Shown piece after piece: positions 8,616 to 17,038 of a DNA stretch of 64,000 nucleotides. Location of the stretch: positions 124,001 to 188,000 of the forward strand of contig NZ_BSTL01000004.1 of the NCBI RefSeq assembly GCF_030269485.1, written 5' to 3'. This DNA comes from Actinoplanes sp. NBRC 103695 (GTDB lineage: Bacteria > Actinomycetota > Actinomycetes > Mycobacteriales > Micromonosporaceae). Position 1 is the first letter of the stretch. Each line of letters starts with the position of its first letter. The position numbers and the translations under genes were made by a program. The notes under the pieces were generated by a model. It had not been told where the DNA came from and did no database searches. It saw only the letters and a list, made by a program, of their open reading frames with translations.

Positions 8616-9623
8616 ATGTCAGCGCTGCGTCGCCCCACGCTCACGCAGGTGGCGGCCATGGCTGGCGTGAGCCTGAAGACCGCCTCGCGGGCACTCAACC
8701 GCGAGCCGAACGTCGCCGAGGACACCGGCCAGCGAGTTCGTGACGCCGCCGACGTGCTCGGATACCGCCTCAACGGGATCGCCCGGGAACTGCGCCGCGG
8801 CGCTACCTCGGCCCTGGTCGGGCTGATCAGCGGCGACCTGGCCAACCCGTTCTACTCGGCGGTGGCCAGCGGCATCGAGCGCGAGCTGCGCCAGCACGGC
8901 CTCCAGCTGATCACCGCGAACACCGACGAGGACGCCGAGCTCGAGCGCAACCTGGTCGACGCGTTCCTGGAACGCCGGGTGCGGGCGATGCTGGTGGTGC
9001 CCAGCGCCGAGCGGCACGACCACCTGGCCGCCGAGGGCGCGGGCGGTGTCCCGTTCGTCTTCCTGGACCGGCCGCCGGACGGGCTCGAGGCGGATGTCGC
9101 CCTGATCGACAACGTGGGTGGCGCCCGGTCGGCGGGGGAGCACCTGCTGGCCGGCGGCCACCGGCGCATCGCCCTGGTCTCGGACCTGGCCCGCAAGGCG
9201 CCGCAGCGCGACCGCATCGAGGGTTTCGTGCAGGCGATGCGCGCTTCTGGGAACCCTGATTGGGAGCCCTTCATTCGCCGGGATGTCCACGACGTCGTTC
9301 GCGCCGAGGAGGTGGTTCGTCGGTTGCTGGCCCTGGAGGAGCCGCCGACCGCGATCTTCACCACCAACAACCGGCTCACCACCGGCGCCCTGCGAGCGTT
9401 CCGCGACCATCCCGGGACGCCGCCGGCACTGATCGGTTTCGACGATTTCGACCTGGCCGACGTCCTGGGCATCACGGTCGTGGCCCACGACATGGTCGCG
9501 CTGGGACGCGAGGCCGCGCGCCTCGCGTACGCCCGGATCAGCGGATACGACGGTCCAGCCCGGACGGTCGTGATGTCCACAACGGTGATCCCTCGCGGAT
9601 CGGGTGAGCGTCCGCCCGCATAG
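8616..9623 (+). CDS. LacI-family transcriptional regulator of the sugar importer
   Basis: A 335-residue LacI/GalR regulator. The N-terminal helix-turn-helix (PTLTQVAAMAGVSLKTASRALN) and hinge (GYRLNGIARELRRG) are followed by a periplasmic-binding-protein-like sensor domain (ALVGLISGDLANPFYSAVASGIE through the end). The ATG at 8616 is preferred over 8580 because the longer version would place the operator-like palindrome inside the coding region. It lies immediately upstream of, and in the same direction as, the CUT1 importer. It probably represses the importer until a sugar or sugar phosphate binds; the ligand is not deducible. Confidence 0.9.
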   Translation: MSALRRPTLTQVAAMAGVSLKTASRALNREPNVAEDTGQRVRDAADVLGYRLNGIARELRRGATSALVGLISGDLANPFYSAVASGIERELRQHGLQLITANTDEDAELERNLVDAFLERRVRAMLVVPSAERHDHLAAEGAGGVPFVFLDRPPDGLEADVALIDNVGGARSAGEHLLAGGHRRIALVSDLARKAPQRDRIEGFVQAMRASGNPDWEPFIRRDVHDVVRAEEVVRRLLALEEPPTAIFTTNNRLTTGALRAFRDHPGTPPALIGFDDFDLADVLGITVVAHDMVALGREAARLAYARISGYDGPARTVVMSTTVIPRGSGERPPA

Positions 9624-9704
9624 CGTCACGTTACGGCCCGGAAACGATGCCGCAATCACCCTTGACGATGTTCGGTCCTGAGCGGGATTGTGCCTCCGGT
9701 TGTC

Positions 9705-9722
9705 TTTGACAACGATGTCAAA
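9705..9722. promoter_or_regulatory. Putative LacI operator before sugar importer operon
   Basis: Inverted repeat TTTGACA-ACGA-TGTCAAA, with 7-bp arms and a near-symmetric centre. It ends 20 nt before the start codon of the solute-binding protein, where a promoter is expected. Its core TGACAACGATGTCA closely matches the palindrome before the LacI gene. Confidence 0.75.
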
Positions 9723-9741
9723 TAACGAGCTTGGGGGACAT

Positions 9742-11010
9742 ATGCGCTTCACGCGACGGGCCGCGGTTGCGGCTGTCGGCATAGCCGCCCTGTTGACTGC
9801 CGGCGCGTGCGGCAGCGGCGACGAGGGCGGCGACGGATCCGGTTCGACCAAGGTGGAGGTTTTCACCTGGTGGGCCGACGGTGGCGAGAAGGCCGGACTG
9901 GACGGACTGGTCAGCGCCTTCGGCACCGCCTGCGCCGGGCAGACGTTCGAGAACGGCGCGGTCGCCGGCGGCGCCGGCGCCAACGCCAAATCGGTGCTGG
10001 CCAGCCGCCTGCAGCAGAACGACCCGCCGGACACGTTCCAGGCACACGCGGGCGCCGAGCTGCTCGACTACATCGACGCCGGCCAGGTCGAGGACATCAG
10101 CGCCGACTACGACAGCTGGGGACTCAAGCAGGCCTTCCCGCAGGGCCTGATCGACAACCTCACCGTCGACGGCAAGATCTACTCGGTGCCGGCCAACATC
10201 CACCGCGCCAACGTGGTGTGGAGCAACAAGAAGGTCACCGCGGCGGCCGGCATCACCACCGACCCGAAGGACCTCACCGAGTTCTTCGCCGCCCTGGACA
10301 AGCTGAAGACCAAGGGCGTCACGCCGCTGGCCATCGGTAAGGACTGGACCCAGCTGATGCTGTTCGAGTCGGTGCTGATCACCGACCTGGGCCCGGAGAA
10401 GTTCACCGGCCTGTGGAACGGCACCACCCCGTGGACCGACCCGGGTGTCGCGAAGGGCATCGCCGACTTCAAGCGGCTGCTCACGTACACCAACAAGGAC
10501 CGGGACGCGCTGGACTGGACCGACGCCGAGAAGCTGGTCATGGACGGCAAGGCCGGCTACCAGCTGATGGGTGACTGGGAGGCCGCCGACCTGGACGCCA
10601 AGGGCTTCAAGGACTACGGCTTCTTCACCTTCCCCGGCAACGGCACCACCTTCCAGTGGCTGGCCGACTCGTTCGTGCTGCCCAAGGGCGCCAAGAACGC
10701 CGAGGGCACCAAGTGCTGGCTGAAGACGGTCGGTTCGGCCGAGGGCCAGAAGGCGTTCAACACCAAGAAGGGCTCCATCCCGGCCCGGACCGACGCCGCG
10801 CCCGCCGACTACCCCAAGTACCAGCAGGCCGCCATGGCCGACTGGAAGTCCGCCAAGCAGGTGCCGTCGTGCGCCCACGGCGCGGGGTGCTCGCAGGGCT
10901 GGCAGGGTGCCGCGAACTCGGCGCTCGGCGCGTACAGCACCAAGCAGGACGACGCCGCCCTGACGAAGGCACTGGTCGCCGCCGCCGAGCAGTTCGGCAA
11001 GAAGAAGTAG
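9742..11010 (+). CDS. Sugar ABC transporter substrate-binding lipoprotein
   Basis: A 422-residue extracellular solute-binding protein (family 1, CUT1 type). The signal MRFTRRAAVAAVGIAAL ends in the lipobox LLTAGAC (about residues 15-22), so it is anchored by lipidation of the Cys. The mature part begins with EVFTWWADGGEKAGLDGLV, as in maltose/N-acetylglucosamine-type binders, and contains a typical GYQLMGDWEAADL motif. ATG 9742 is preceded by GGGGG, and the upstream in-frame residues are not signal-like. First gene of the importer operon, behind a LacI-type operator. The sugar is unknown; no ATPase gene is in the operon, so a shared MsiK-type ATPase elsewhere is expected. Confidence 0.92.
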   Translation: MRFTRRAAVAAVGIAALLTAGACGSGDEGGDGSGSTKVEVFTWWADGGEKAGLDGLVSAFGTACAGQTFENGAVAGGAGANAKSVLASRLQQNDPPDTFQAHAGAELLDYIDAGQVEDISADYDSWGLKQAFPQGLIDNLTVDGKIYSVPANIHRANVVWSNKKVTAAAGITTDPKDLTEFFAALDKLKTKGVTPLAIGKDWTQLMLFESVLITDLGPEKFTGLWNGTTPWTDPGVAKGIADFKRLLTYTNKDRDALDWTDAEKLVMDGKAGYQLMGDWEAADLDAKGFKDYGFFTFPGNGTTFQWLADSFVLPKGAKNAEGTKCWLKTVGSAEGQKAFNTKKGSIPARTDAAPADYPKYQQAAMADWKSAKQVPSCAHGAGCSQGWQGAANSALGAYSTKQDDAALTKALVAAAEQFGKKK

Positions 11011-11025
11011 GTTTCTGCGTCACCG

Positions 11026-11057
11026 ACGCGTGGGACGGCTCCGGCCGTCCCACGCGT
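11026..11057 (+). other. Strong intergenic hairpin between binding protein and permease
   Basis: Perfect 13-bp stem (ACGCGTGGGACGG / CCGTCCCACGCGT) with loop CTCCGG, 15 nt after the binding-protein stop and ending 17 nt before the permease start. There is no T tract. In CUT1 operons such stems often stabilise or separate the abundant binding-protein message; that role is inferred. Confidence 0.75.
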
Positions 11058-11074
11058 GTACCCGAGGAGCTCCG

Positions 11075-11956
11075 ATGCGCCGCATGCGCCAATGGGGGCC
11101 GGGCCTGCTCCTGCTGTCCCCGTCCCTGATCCTGCTCGCCGTCTTCGTGTACGGCCTGATCGCCTGGACCGCGAAGGTCTCCCTCTCCGACGAGCACAAC
11201 GCCCGCGGTTCGAAGGGCTTCGTCGGGCTTCAGAACTATGTGGACCTGTTCACCAAGGACATCAACGACCGGTTCCTGCACTCGCTGAAGAACCTGCTGA
11301 TCTTCACGGTCGTCTTCCTCGTCGGCACGATGCTGCTGGGCCTGCTGTGGGCGTTCCTGCTGGAGCGCGGGGTCAAGGGCGAGGGCTTCTTCCGTACGGT
11401 CTACCTGTTCCCGATGGCCGTCAGCTTCGTCGCGTCCGGCGTGGTGTGGCGCTGGCTGATGAACCCGGCGGACGGCGGCCTGAACGCCGTGTTCGACGGT
11501 TTCGGCCTGGGCTTCCTGCAGAACACGTGGTGGACCAATCCCGACTGGGGCATGGCGGCGATGGCGCTGCCCGCCGTCTGGCAGCTCAGCGGTTACGTGA
11601 TGGCGCTGTTCCTGGCCGGTTTCCGCGGCATCCCGCAGGAGCTGCGCGAGGCGGCCGCGATGGACGGCGCGAGTACCTACCGGCTCTACCGCAACGTCAT
11701 CTTCCCGCAGCTGACGCCGGTCGCCCTGTCCGCGCTGATCATCGTCGGCCACATGTCGATGAAGATGTTCGACCTGATCATGAGCGTGTCCGGCGCCCAG
11801 TGGCTCACCGAGGTGCCCGCCGTCTACGTCTGGCAGGCCCTGCTCACGAGCGACTACTCGAAGGCCGCGGCGATCTCGATCATCCTGCTGCTCCTCGTCG
11901 CGGTGGTCATCGTGCCGTACCTGATCTACACCAACCGGGCGGAGAAGAACCGATGA
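11075..11956 (+). CDS. Sugar ABC transporter permease, MalF-like
   Basis: A 293-residue inner-membrane permease of a CUT1 carbohydrate importer with six predicted helices. The cytoplasmic EAA loop, which contacts the ATPase, is visible as ELREAAAMDGASTYRLYRNV near residue 200. ATG 11075 is chosen because GAGGAG precedes it; the longer frame from 11030 would start inside the intergenic hairpin. It overlaps the next permease by four bases (ATGA), indicating translational coupling. Confidence 0.93.
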   Translation: MRRMRQWGPGLLLLSPSLILLAVFVYGLIAWTAKVSLSDEHNARGSKGFVGLQNYVDLFTKDINDRFLHSLKNLLIFTVVFLVGTMLLGLLWAFLLERGVKGEGFFRTVYLFPMAVSFVASGVVWRWLMNPADGGLNAVFDGFGLGFLQNTWWTNPDWGMAAMALPAVWQLSGYVMALFLAGFRGIPQELREAAAMDGASTYRLYRNVIFPQLTPVALSALIIVGHMSMKMFDLIMSVSGAQWLTEVPAVYVWQALLTSDYSKAAAISIILLLLVAVVIVPYLIYTNRAEKNR

Positions 11957-12840
11957 CCACTGTCGCTTCCGCGCCACCCACCGGCCTGGAGAAGCGTTCC
12001 ACGCCGCCGCCGTCCAAGCGCCGCGGCATCGTCGGTCCGATCATCAAGTACGCCCTGGCGATCTTCTTCCTGATCGTCGTGCTGATGCCCGCGTACGTGC
12101 TGGTGGTGACCAGTTTCAAGGCGGGCAACGAGATCGGTGTGACCGGCCAGTGGAACCTGCCGTCGCAGTGGACGGTCTCGTCGTGGGGCAAGGCCTGGGA
12201 CGCGCTGCAGCCGGCTTTCCTGCGTACGTTCCAGCTGGCCATCCCCGTGGCGCTGATCAGTTCGCTGGTCGGGGCGGCGAACGGTTTCGTGCTGTCCCGC
12301 TGGCGCTTCCCCGGCGCGGACGTGGTCTTCACGCTGATCCTGTTCGGCATGTTCATCCCGTACCAGGCGGTGATGATCCCGCTCCGCGAGATCGTGACGT
12401 CGATCAACATCCAGCCCGGCATCCCCACGCTGATCCTCGTGCACTGCATCTACGGCATCCCGATCTGCACGCTGATCTTCAGGAACTACTACGCGACCAC
12501 GGTCCCCGAGGACCTGATCGAGGCCAGCCGCATGGACGGCGCGGGCCTGCTGCGCACGTTCGGCTGGATCATCCTGCCGATCTCCATCCCCGGCTTCGTG
12601 GTGACGATCATCTGGCAGTTCACCTCGGCGTGGAACGACTACCTCTTCGCGATCTTCCTGTCGAACACCCGCAACGGCCCGATCACGATCGCGCTGAACG
12701 CCTTGGCCGGCGCCCAGAGCCCCGACTACGCCGCGTCGATGGCCGGGGCTTTGATCACGTCGCTGCCCACGCTCGTGGTGTACATCCTGCTGGGCCGCTG
12801 GTTCATCGGCGGCTTGATGGCCGGCTCAGTCAAAAGCTGA
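11953..12840 (+). CDS. Sugar ABC transporter permease, MalG-like
   Basis: A 295-residue partner permease of the CUT1 importer with six predicted helices after a cytoplasmic N-terminus of about 30 residues. The EAA motif appears as EDLIEASRMDGAGLLRTFGWI. It starts at ATG 11953, overlapping the upstream stop as ATGA. The gene is followed within 10 nt by a strong terminator, so the operon contains binding protein and two permeases but no ATPase. Confidence 0.93.
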   Translation: MTTVASAPPTGLEKRSTPPPSKRRGIVGPIIKYALAIFFLIVVLMPAYVLVVTSFKAGNEIGVTGQWNLPSQWTVSSWGKAWDALQPAFLRTFQLAIPVALISSLVGAANGFVLSRWRFPGADVVFTLILFGMFIPYQAVMIPLREIVTSINIQPGIPTLILVHCIYGIPICTLIFRNYYATTVPEDLIEASRMDGAGLLRTFGWIILPISIPGFVVTIIWQFTSAWNDYLFAIFLSNTRNGPITIALNALAGAQSPDYAASMAGALITSLPTLVVYILLGRWFIGGLMAGSVKS

Positions 12841-12848
12841 GCCCCTTC

Positions 12849-12883
12849 GGCGACGCCGCCTCCCACCCCGAGGCGGCGTCGCC
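12849..12883 (+). terminator. Terminator of the sugar importer operon
   Basis: Perfect 14-bp stem (GGCGACGCCGCCTC / GAGGCGGCGTCGCC) with a 7-nt loop, starting 8 nt after the last permease stop. The following ~190 bp, up to the convergent MmcQ gene, is GC-rich and low in complexity, with repeated CGCCTGCTCGCCG words and no supported gene. Confidence 0.8.
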
Positions 12884-13079
12884 CGCCCCGCCACCGGCCG
12901 CCGCCTGCTCGCCGTTGTCTGCCGTCCCCGTGCCGATCGCCTGCTCGCCGCTCTCAGGCCGCCTGCCGCCCCGCGCCCCGTCCCTGGCGGGTCGCCGCCG
13001 CCCGCCTGCTCGCCGCCGCCTGCCCCGCTTGCCGGTGAGGCGGTGTCGCCCGTCTTTTCAGTGTTCGCTCTGCCGGCGG

Positions 13080-13433
13080 TCAGCGGTCGGCCAGTCCGGC
13101 GACGTAGGCAGCCGAAACCTTCTTGGGCACCACCATCCGCCAGGCGTCCACGACCAGTTCCTCCATCAGCGCATGATCGAGCTCGGCCATCCACGCCTGT
13201 ACCCACTGGAACCGCATGTCGGACGCACCCGGAAGATGAAAGACCCGAGGCTGCGAGGCAACGAGATCGGCCCGCTCCTCCCGCGGAAACCCGAACCCCA
13301 TCACCGTCTCGTCCCGCGAGAAAGCCACATAAACGATCTTCCCCACCCGGAATTTCACCCGGTCCCGGATCAGATGCTCGGTACTGCGCGGCAGCCGGCG
13401 AGCAACCTCCCGCACCTCATCGACGGTGACCAT
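13080..13433 (-). CDS. MmcQ/YjbR family protein
   Basis: A 117-residue protein of the MmcQ/YjbR (CyaY-like fold) family, recognised by the N-terminal VDEVREVARRLPRSTE, the central KIVYVAFSRDETVMGFGFPREER and the C-terminal VVPKKVSAAY. Members are proposed to bind DNA, but their cellular role is not established. It is a single gene, convergent with the importer operon. Start ATG 13433 gives the usual family length. Confidence 0.82.
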   Translation of the reverse strand: MVTVDEVREVARRLPRSTEHLIRDRVKFRVGKIVYVAFSRDETVMGFGFPREERADLVASQPRVFHLPGASDMRFQWVQAWMAELDHALMEELVVDAWRMVVPKKVSAAYVAGLADR

Positions 13434-13514
13434 GCAAGGACGCTATCGCCCGGGTACGACATTCGGCCCTGCCTCAGGGCGGCCGATCGCCCGGGTGCGA
13501 CACGTGGCCCTGCC

Positions 13515-14669
13515 TCAGGACGACCGAGGTTGAGGCACCGGGGCCCGCGACCCATCCGACTCGTCGTCCCCAACTTCCGGCGGCTTGATGGTGTCCGGAA
13601 CCTTGGCCCGAGCAACCCGATCAGCCGGCAGCCGATAGGTCGTAGCCTGCACCAACTCATCAGGCACGAAGTGCCGCCCACGTCGCCCCACCTGAGGACC
13701 AGGCACATCGGCGGCCGCGTCCCGAAGCACCGGTTCGAAGAACGCCCCCGATCCCGCACCCTCGCCGCGCTCCTCCTCCACCACCGCTTCCCGACGCTCG
13801 ATCCCTCCGTCCCGCTCCGCCGAGGTTTGCCTCCGCTCAACTGCCGGGTCATGCTCCGCCGAGGTTTGCCTCCGCTCAACTGCCGGGTCATGCTCCGCCG
13901 AGGTTTGCCTCCGCTCAACCGACGAGTCACGCCCCGCCAAGGCTCCTCGGCGGTCAGTCGCGTGCTCTCGGTCGACCGAGCCTCCACGACGCTCAGTCGT
14001 GTCGTGCCCAAACGGCGTAGGCGCCGGAAACCCTTCAGCACGTGGCCCGCCGTGAGCCGTGTGCCGATGTCCCAGCGGCATCCCGACAGCCGAGCCCGCG
14101 ATCGGCGACAACGCGGACGCGCCGTCGTCTTCGTCATCCGATCCAGCCCTCGCGATGCCACTAGCGGCCAGAATGCGCAAGCCGCTCGCCTCGGCTGTCG
14201 GGGTGTGTGTGCCGCGCGCTTCGGTTGCCGCGGGGTGGGGGGCGCGTGTCTCGGCTGTCGGGGTGTGCGTGCCGTGCGACTCGGCTGGCAGAGGGTGGGC
14301 GCCGCTCGCTTCCTCTGCCGGAGCGTGCGTGCCGCGCATCTCGGCTGCCGGAGTGCGGTGGCCGCGCGCGTCGGCGGCCGGGCCCAGCACCGGACCTGCC
14401 GGTGGAATCGGCGCGGGTGCGGGCACGCCCGATGACGCGAGCGCCGTCTGGGCGGCGATCGGCAGATCGGTGGGCGTCGCCGCCGGCGTGGCGGGGGAGG
14501 CGATGCGTGCGGCCATGCTGAAGGTGCTGGCCGTGGCCGCCTCGAAGCCCTCCTGGTAGGCGTCCTCACGATCGCCGGCGCTGGGCTGCGACTGGTGGTA
14601 GCGGCCGGCGGCGTAGCCCGCGAGCGCGAAGAGGACAGCGAGGATCGACGACGCGAGGGGGGCGGTCAT
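13515..14669 (-). CDS. Membrane-anchored protein with two types of peptide repeats
   Basis: A 384-residue protein not matching any family I recognise. Residues 5-22 form a single transmembrane helix, followed by YHQSQPSAGDREDAYQEGFEAA and a long low-complexity tail rich in Pro, Ala, Glu, Arg and His. Six degenerate decapeptides of the type GTHTPTAEAR occupy about 103-162, and three copies of a 13-residue unit, VERRQTSAEHDPA, occupy about 251-289. Most of the tail is probably disordered. The last 90 residues (FFEPVLRDAAADVPGPQVGRRGRHF onward) look more conserved and may be the functional end. It is divergent from the oxidoreductase gene at 14746. Confidence 0.65.
   Translation of the reverse strand: MTAPLASSILAVLFALAGYAAGRYHQSQPSAGDREDAYQEGFEAATASTFSMAARIASPATPAATPTDLPIAAQTALASSGVPAPAPIPPAGPVLGPAADARGHRTPAAEMRGTHAPAEEASGAHPLPAESHGTHTPTAETRAPHPAATEARGTHTPTAEASGLRILAASGIARAGSDDEDDGASALSPIAGSAVGMPLGHRHTAHGGPRAEGFPAPTPFGHDTTERRGGSVDREHATDRRGALAGRDSSVERRQTSAEHDPAVERRQTSAEHDPAVERRQTSAERDGGIERREAVVEEERGEGAGSGAFFEPVLRDAAADVPGPQVGRRGRHFVPDELVQATTYRLPADRVARAKVPDTIKPPEVGDDESDGSRAPVPQPRSS
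13803..13919 (-). repeat. 39-bp in-frame tandem repeat, three copies
   Basis: Three 39-bp units encoding VERRQTSAEHDPA with few differences, inside the membrane-anchored repeat protein gene. The period is a multiple of three, so copy number can change without frameshift. Confidence 0.85.
14184..14363 (-). repeat. 30-bp degenerate in-frame repeat, six copies
   Basis: Six units of 30 bp encoding decapeptides such as GTHAPAEEAS, GTHTPTAETR and GTHTPTAEAS. They are more diverged than the 39-bp units in the same gene, so probably an older expansion. Confidence 0.75.
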
Positions 14670-14745
14670 CCCTCGATTCTGGCGACAAGTATCGACTGAG
14701 AGCTATGGCCCGTTTGATTTACCCCGATCGTGTAAGGATCAACGA

Positions 14746-15615
14746 ATGACGACTGTCGGACTGGTGAGCCCGGGACACATGGGGTCCGGCCTTGGCTGGG
14801 CCCTGCGAGAGGGCGGCGCCCGCGTGGTGACCACCGTCGCCGGGAGGTCGGAGCGCACCCGGCGCCTGGCCGGCGCCGCCGGTCTGGAACTGCTGCCCGG
14901 CCTGCACGAGGTCGTGGCTGAGGCCGACGTCGTCCTCTCGGTAACACCGCCGGGCGACAGCCTGTCCGCCGCCCGAGACATCGCCGGCGCCCTGAGGGCC
15001 ACCGGTTCCCGTGCCGTCGTGGCCGACCTCAACGCGGTGTCACCCGCCACGATGACCGCCGTGGCCCAGGAGTTGTCGCCCGCCCATGTGGTGGACGGCG
15101 CCATTTCCGGAGCGCCACCGATCGTCCACCCGGGCGCGCGCATCTTCCTGAGCGGCGAACACGCCGCCACCATCGCCGACCTGCCGTGGGGCGGTAAGGT
15201 CCAGCCGATCATCGTGGGCCCGAAGATCGGTGCCGCCAGCGCGACCAAGATGTGCACAGCCGGCGTCTACAAGGGATTGGGCGCCCTCCTCACCCAGGCC
15301 ATCCGCACGGCCGGCCACCACGACGTTCTCGACGCGGTCGTGGCCGACCTGGCCCGCAACGACGTCGCCCACCTGGCCGGCGTGGTCTCCTCCGCCACCA
15401 AGGCGGACCGCTTCGCCGACGAGATGCGCGAGATCGCCACCACCCAGGCCGGCGCGGGCCTGACTCCCGACCTGTTCACGGCGATCGCCGCCGTATACCT
15501 GGACGTGGCCACCACCGCCCTCGCCGAAGGCGACCCCGAGACGACCGACTTCAACCTCCCGGCCGCCGAGATCGTGAGCCGCCTCAGCCACCCCCGGACC
15601 GCCCCACCGACCTGA
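14746..15615 (+). CDS. NAD(P)-dependent oxidoreductase, 6PGDH/3-HIBDH superfamily
   Basis: A 289-residue dehydrogenase. An N-terminal Rossmann motif (VGLVSPGHMGSGLGWAL, Gly-rich P-loop) is followed by the NAD-domain segments EADVVLSVTPPGDS and VVADLNAVSP. The helical C-terminal half (KIGAASATKMCTAGVYKGLGALLTQA) matches the DUF1932-type beta-hydroxyacid dehydrogenase-like domain, with the catalytic-position Lys in ATKM. The substrate is unknown. The last eleven codons and the stop are duplicated directly downstream in a 41-bp tandem repeat. It is divergent from the membrane-anchored repeat protein. Confidence 0.82.
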   Translation: MTTVGLVSPGHMGSGLGWALREGGARVVTTVAGRSERTRRLAGAAGLELLPGLHEVVAEADVVLSVTPPGDSLSAARDIAGALRATGSRAVVADLNAVSPATMTAVAQELSPAHVVDGAISGAPPIVHPGARIFLSGEHAATIADLPWGGKVQPIIVGPKIGAASATKMCTAGVYKGLGALLTQAIRTAGHHDVLDAVVADLARNDVAHLAGVVSSATKADRFADEMREIATTQAGAGLTPDLFTAIAAVYLDVATTALAEGDPETTDFNLPAAEIVSRLSHPRTAPPT

Positions 15616-15659
15616 GTGGCCGCCTCAGCCACCCCCGGACCGCCCCACCGACCTGAGTG
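15578..15659. repeat. 41-bp direct tandem duplication spanning a stop codon
   Basis: Two adjacent identical 41-bp copies (15578-15618 and 15619-15659). The first covers the final codons and TGA of the oxidoreductase gene; the second lies just beyond. GCCGCC starts a third partial copy. The remaining ~235 bp to the next gene holds nothing I recognise. Confidence 0.9.
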
Positions 15660-15895
15660 GCCGCCGCAGTCCGCGCTACGGCCCGAGCCGCAGCCCCGGC
15701 CTTCGCTTTGCCCGCGGACCGGCCGATGGGTCCGATCGTGCGCCCGCGCAGGGCTTTGCGCGCGTGACCTGCTGACGCCAGGTATCCGGGTCCGGGGAGG
15801 TCGATCCGGGAGCAGGGCCGCCTGATGAGCAGCCCGCCCAGGTCGTCGTTGTGGAGCGTCAGCCTTCGTGGCTCGCCTGTCTGACCGCGGCGTCG

Positions 15896-17038
15896 TCATC
15901 TGTAGCCCTGTGTGGCGGTGAGGGCGCGAACGCAGGCGATCACCTCGGCGGTGAACAGGTCGGGTTGCTCGAATGCGGCGAAATGGCCGCCGCGCGGTGG
16001 CTCGCTCCAGTAGCGGATGTCGGTGAAGCGGCGTTCGGCCCAGCGGCGGGACGGGCGCGGGTTCTCCTTGGGGAAGATCGAACAACCGGTCGGCACGTCG
16101 ACCCTGTCGGCGACGCCGCCGCGGAAGCGGGTCTGCACCCGGGCGAAGCTCTCGGTGTAGAGCCGCGCGGCCGACGCTCCCGTGCCGGGCAGCCAGTAGA
16201 ACATGAGGTTGTCGATCAACTCGTCACGGCTCAGCACACTCTCGAGGTCGCCGTCGCAGTCGGTCCACGCCTGGAACTTCTCGATGATCCATGCGCACAG
16301 CAGCGCGGGAGAGTCGACCAGGCCGTAGCCGATGGTCTGCGGCCTGGTCGACTGCTCCAGTGAGTAGCCGTCTCCCGTACTGGCCGACGTCAGCGACGCG
16401 GCGGCCGCCTCCTCCGCCGGGGTCCGGTCGCCGGCGGTGGACGGGTCGGGTGGCACCAGCGGCGGCATCAGGTGCAGCCCGGCCACGCGGTCGGGTCGGC
16501 GTTTGCCGATCTCCGTGCTGACGCTGGTGCCCCAGTCGTGGCCCTGCGCGATGAACCAGCCATAGCCGAGGCGCGTCATCAGCTCGGTCCAGGCGTCGGC
16601 GATCCGCTCCACCGTCCAGCCCGGCCCGGAAGGCCGATCGCTGAAGCCGTAGCCGGGCAGCGACGGGCACACCAGGTGGAAGTGCTCGCTCAACGGCCCG
16701 AGCACCTTCTCGAACTCGATCACCGAGCCCGGCCAGCCGTGGGTCATGATCAGCGGTGTCGCATCCGGTCGCGCCGACCGCACATGCCAGAAGTGGATCC
16801 CGAGGCCGTCGATCGTCGTGCGGAACTGGGGCACCGCGGCGAGCCGTGCCTCGGTGGCCCGCCAGTCGTAGTCGTCCGCCCAGTAGCGGCAGAGCTCGCG
16901 GATGTAGGCCAGCGGCGGCCCCTGCGCCCAGCCGTCCGTCGTCGCGGGCTCGGGCCAGCGCGCCCAGCGCAGGCGGCTGCGCAGGTCGGCGATCTGTTCG
17001 TCGCCGACCTGGAAGCGGAACGGCTCGATCGTGGTCAT
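15896..17038 (-). CDS. Epoxide hydrolase, alpha/beta-hydrolase fold
   Basis: A 380-residue epoxide hydrolase with the family's N-terminal EHN region (RFQVGDEQIADLRSRLRWARWPE) and an alpha/beta-hydrolase core. Visible catalytic features are the oxyanion segment HGWPGS, the nucleophile Asp in GHDWGTSV and the C-terminal catalytic His in GGHFAAFEQP. It hydrolyses epoxides to diols. An upstream extension of the frame exists, but ATG 17038 is chosen because the EHN domain begins there and it overlaps the LLM oxidoreductase stop as ATGA. Coupling to a flavin-dependent oxidoreductase suggests a catabolic or detoxifying pair. Confidence 0.9.
   Translation of the reverse strand: MTTIEPFRFQVGDEQIADLRSRLRWARWPEPATTDGWAQGPPLAYIRELCRYWADDYDWRATEARLAAVPQFRTTIDGLGIHFWHVRSARPDATPLIMTHGWPGSVIEFEKVLGPLSEHFHLVCPSLPGYGFSDRPSGPGWTVERIADAWTELMTRLGYGWFIAQGHDWGTSVSTEIGKRRPDRVAGLHLMPPLVPPDPSTAGDRTPAEEAAAASLTSASTGDGYSLEQSTRPQTIGYGLVDSPALLCAWIIEKFQAWTDCDGDLESVLSRDELIDNLMFYWLPGTGASAARLYTESFARVQTRFRGGVADRVDVPTGCSIFPKENPRPSRRWAERRFTDIRYWSEPPRGGHFAAFEQPDLFTAEVIACVRALTATQGYR

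Noticed and set aside
12884..13079. A small coding gene in the GC-rich stretch after the importer operon
   Set aside because: Open frames exist on both strands, but they are Arg/Pro/Ala low-complexity products of repeated CGCCTGCTCGCCG words, without a ribosome site or family match.
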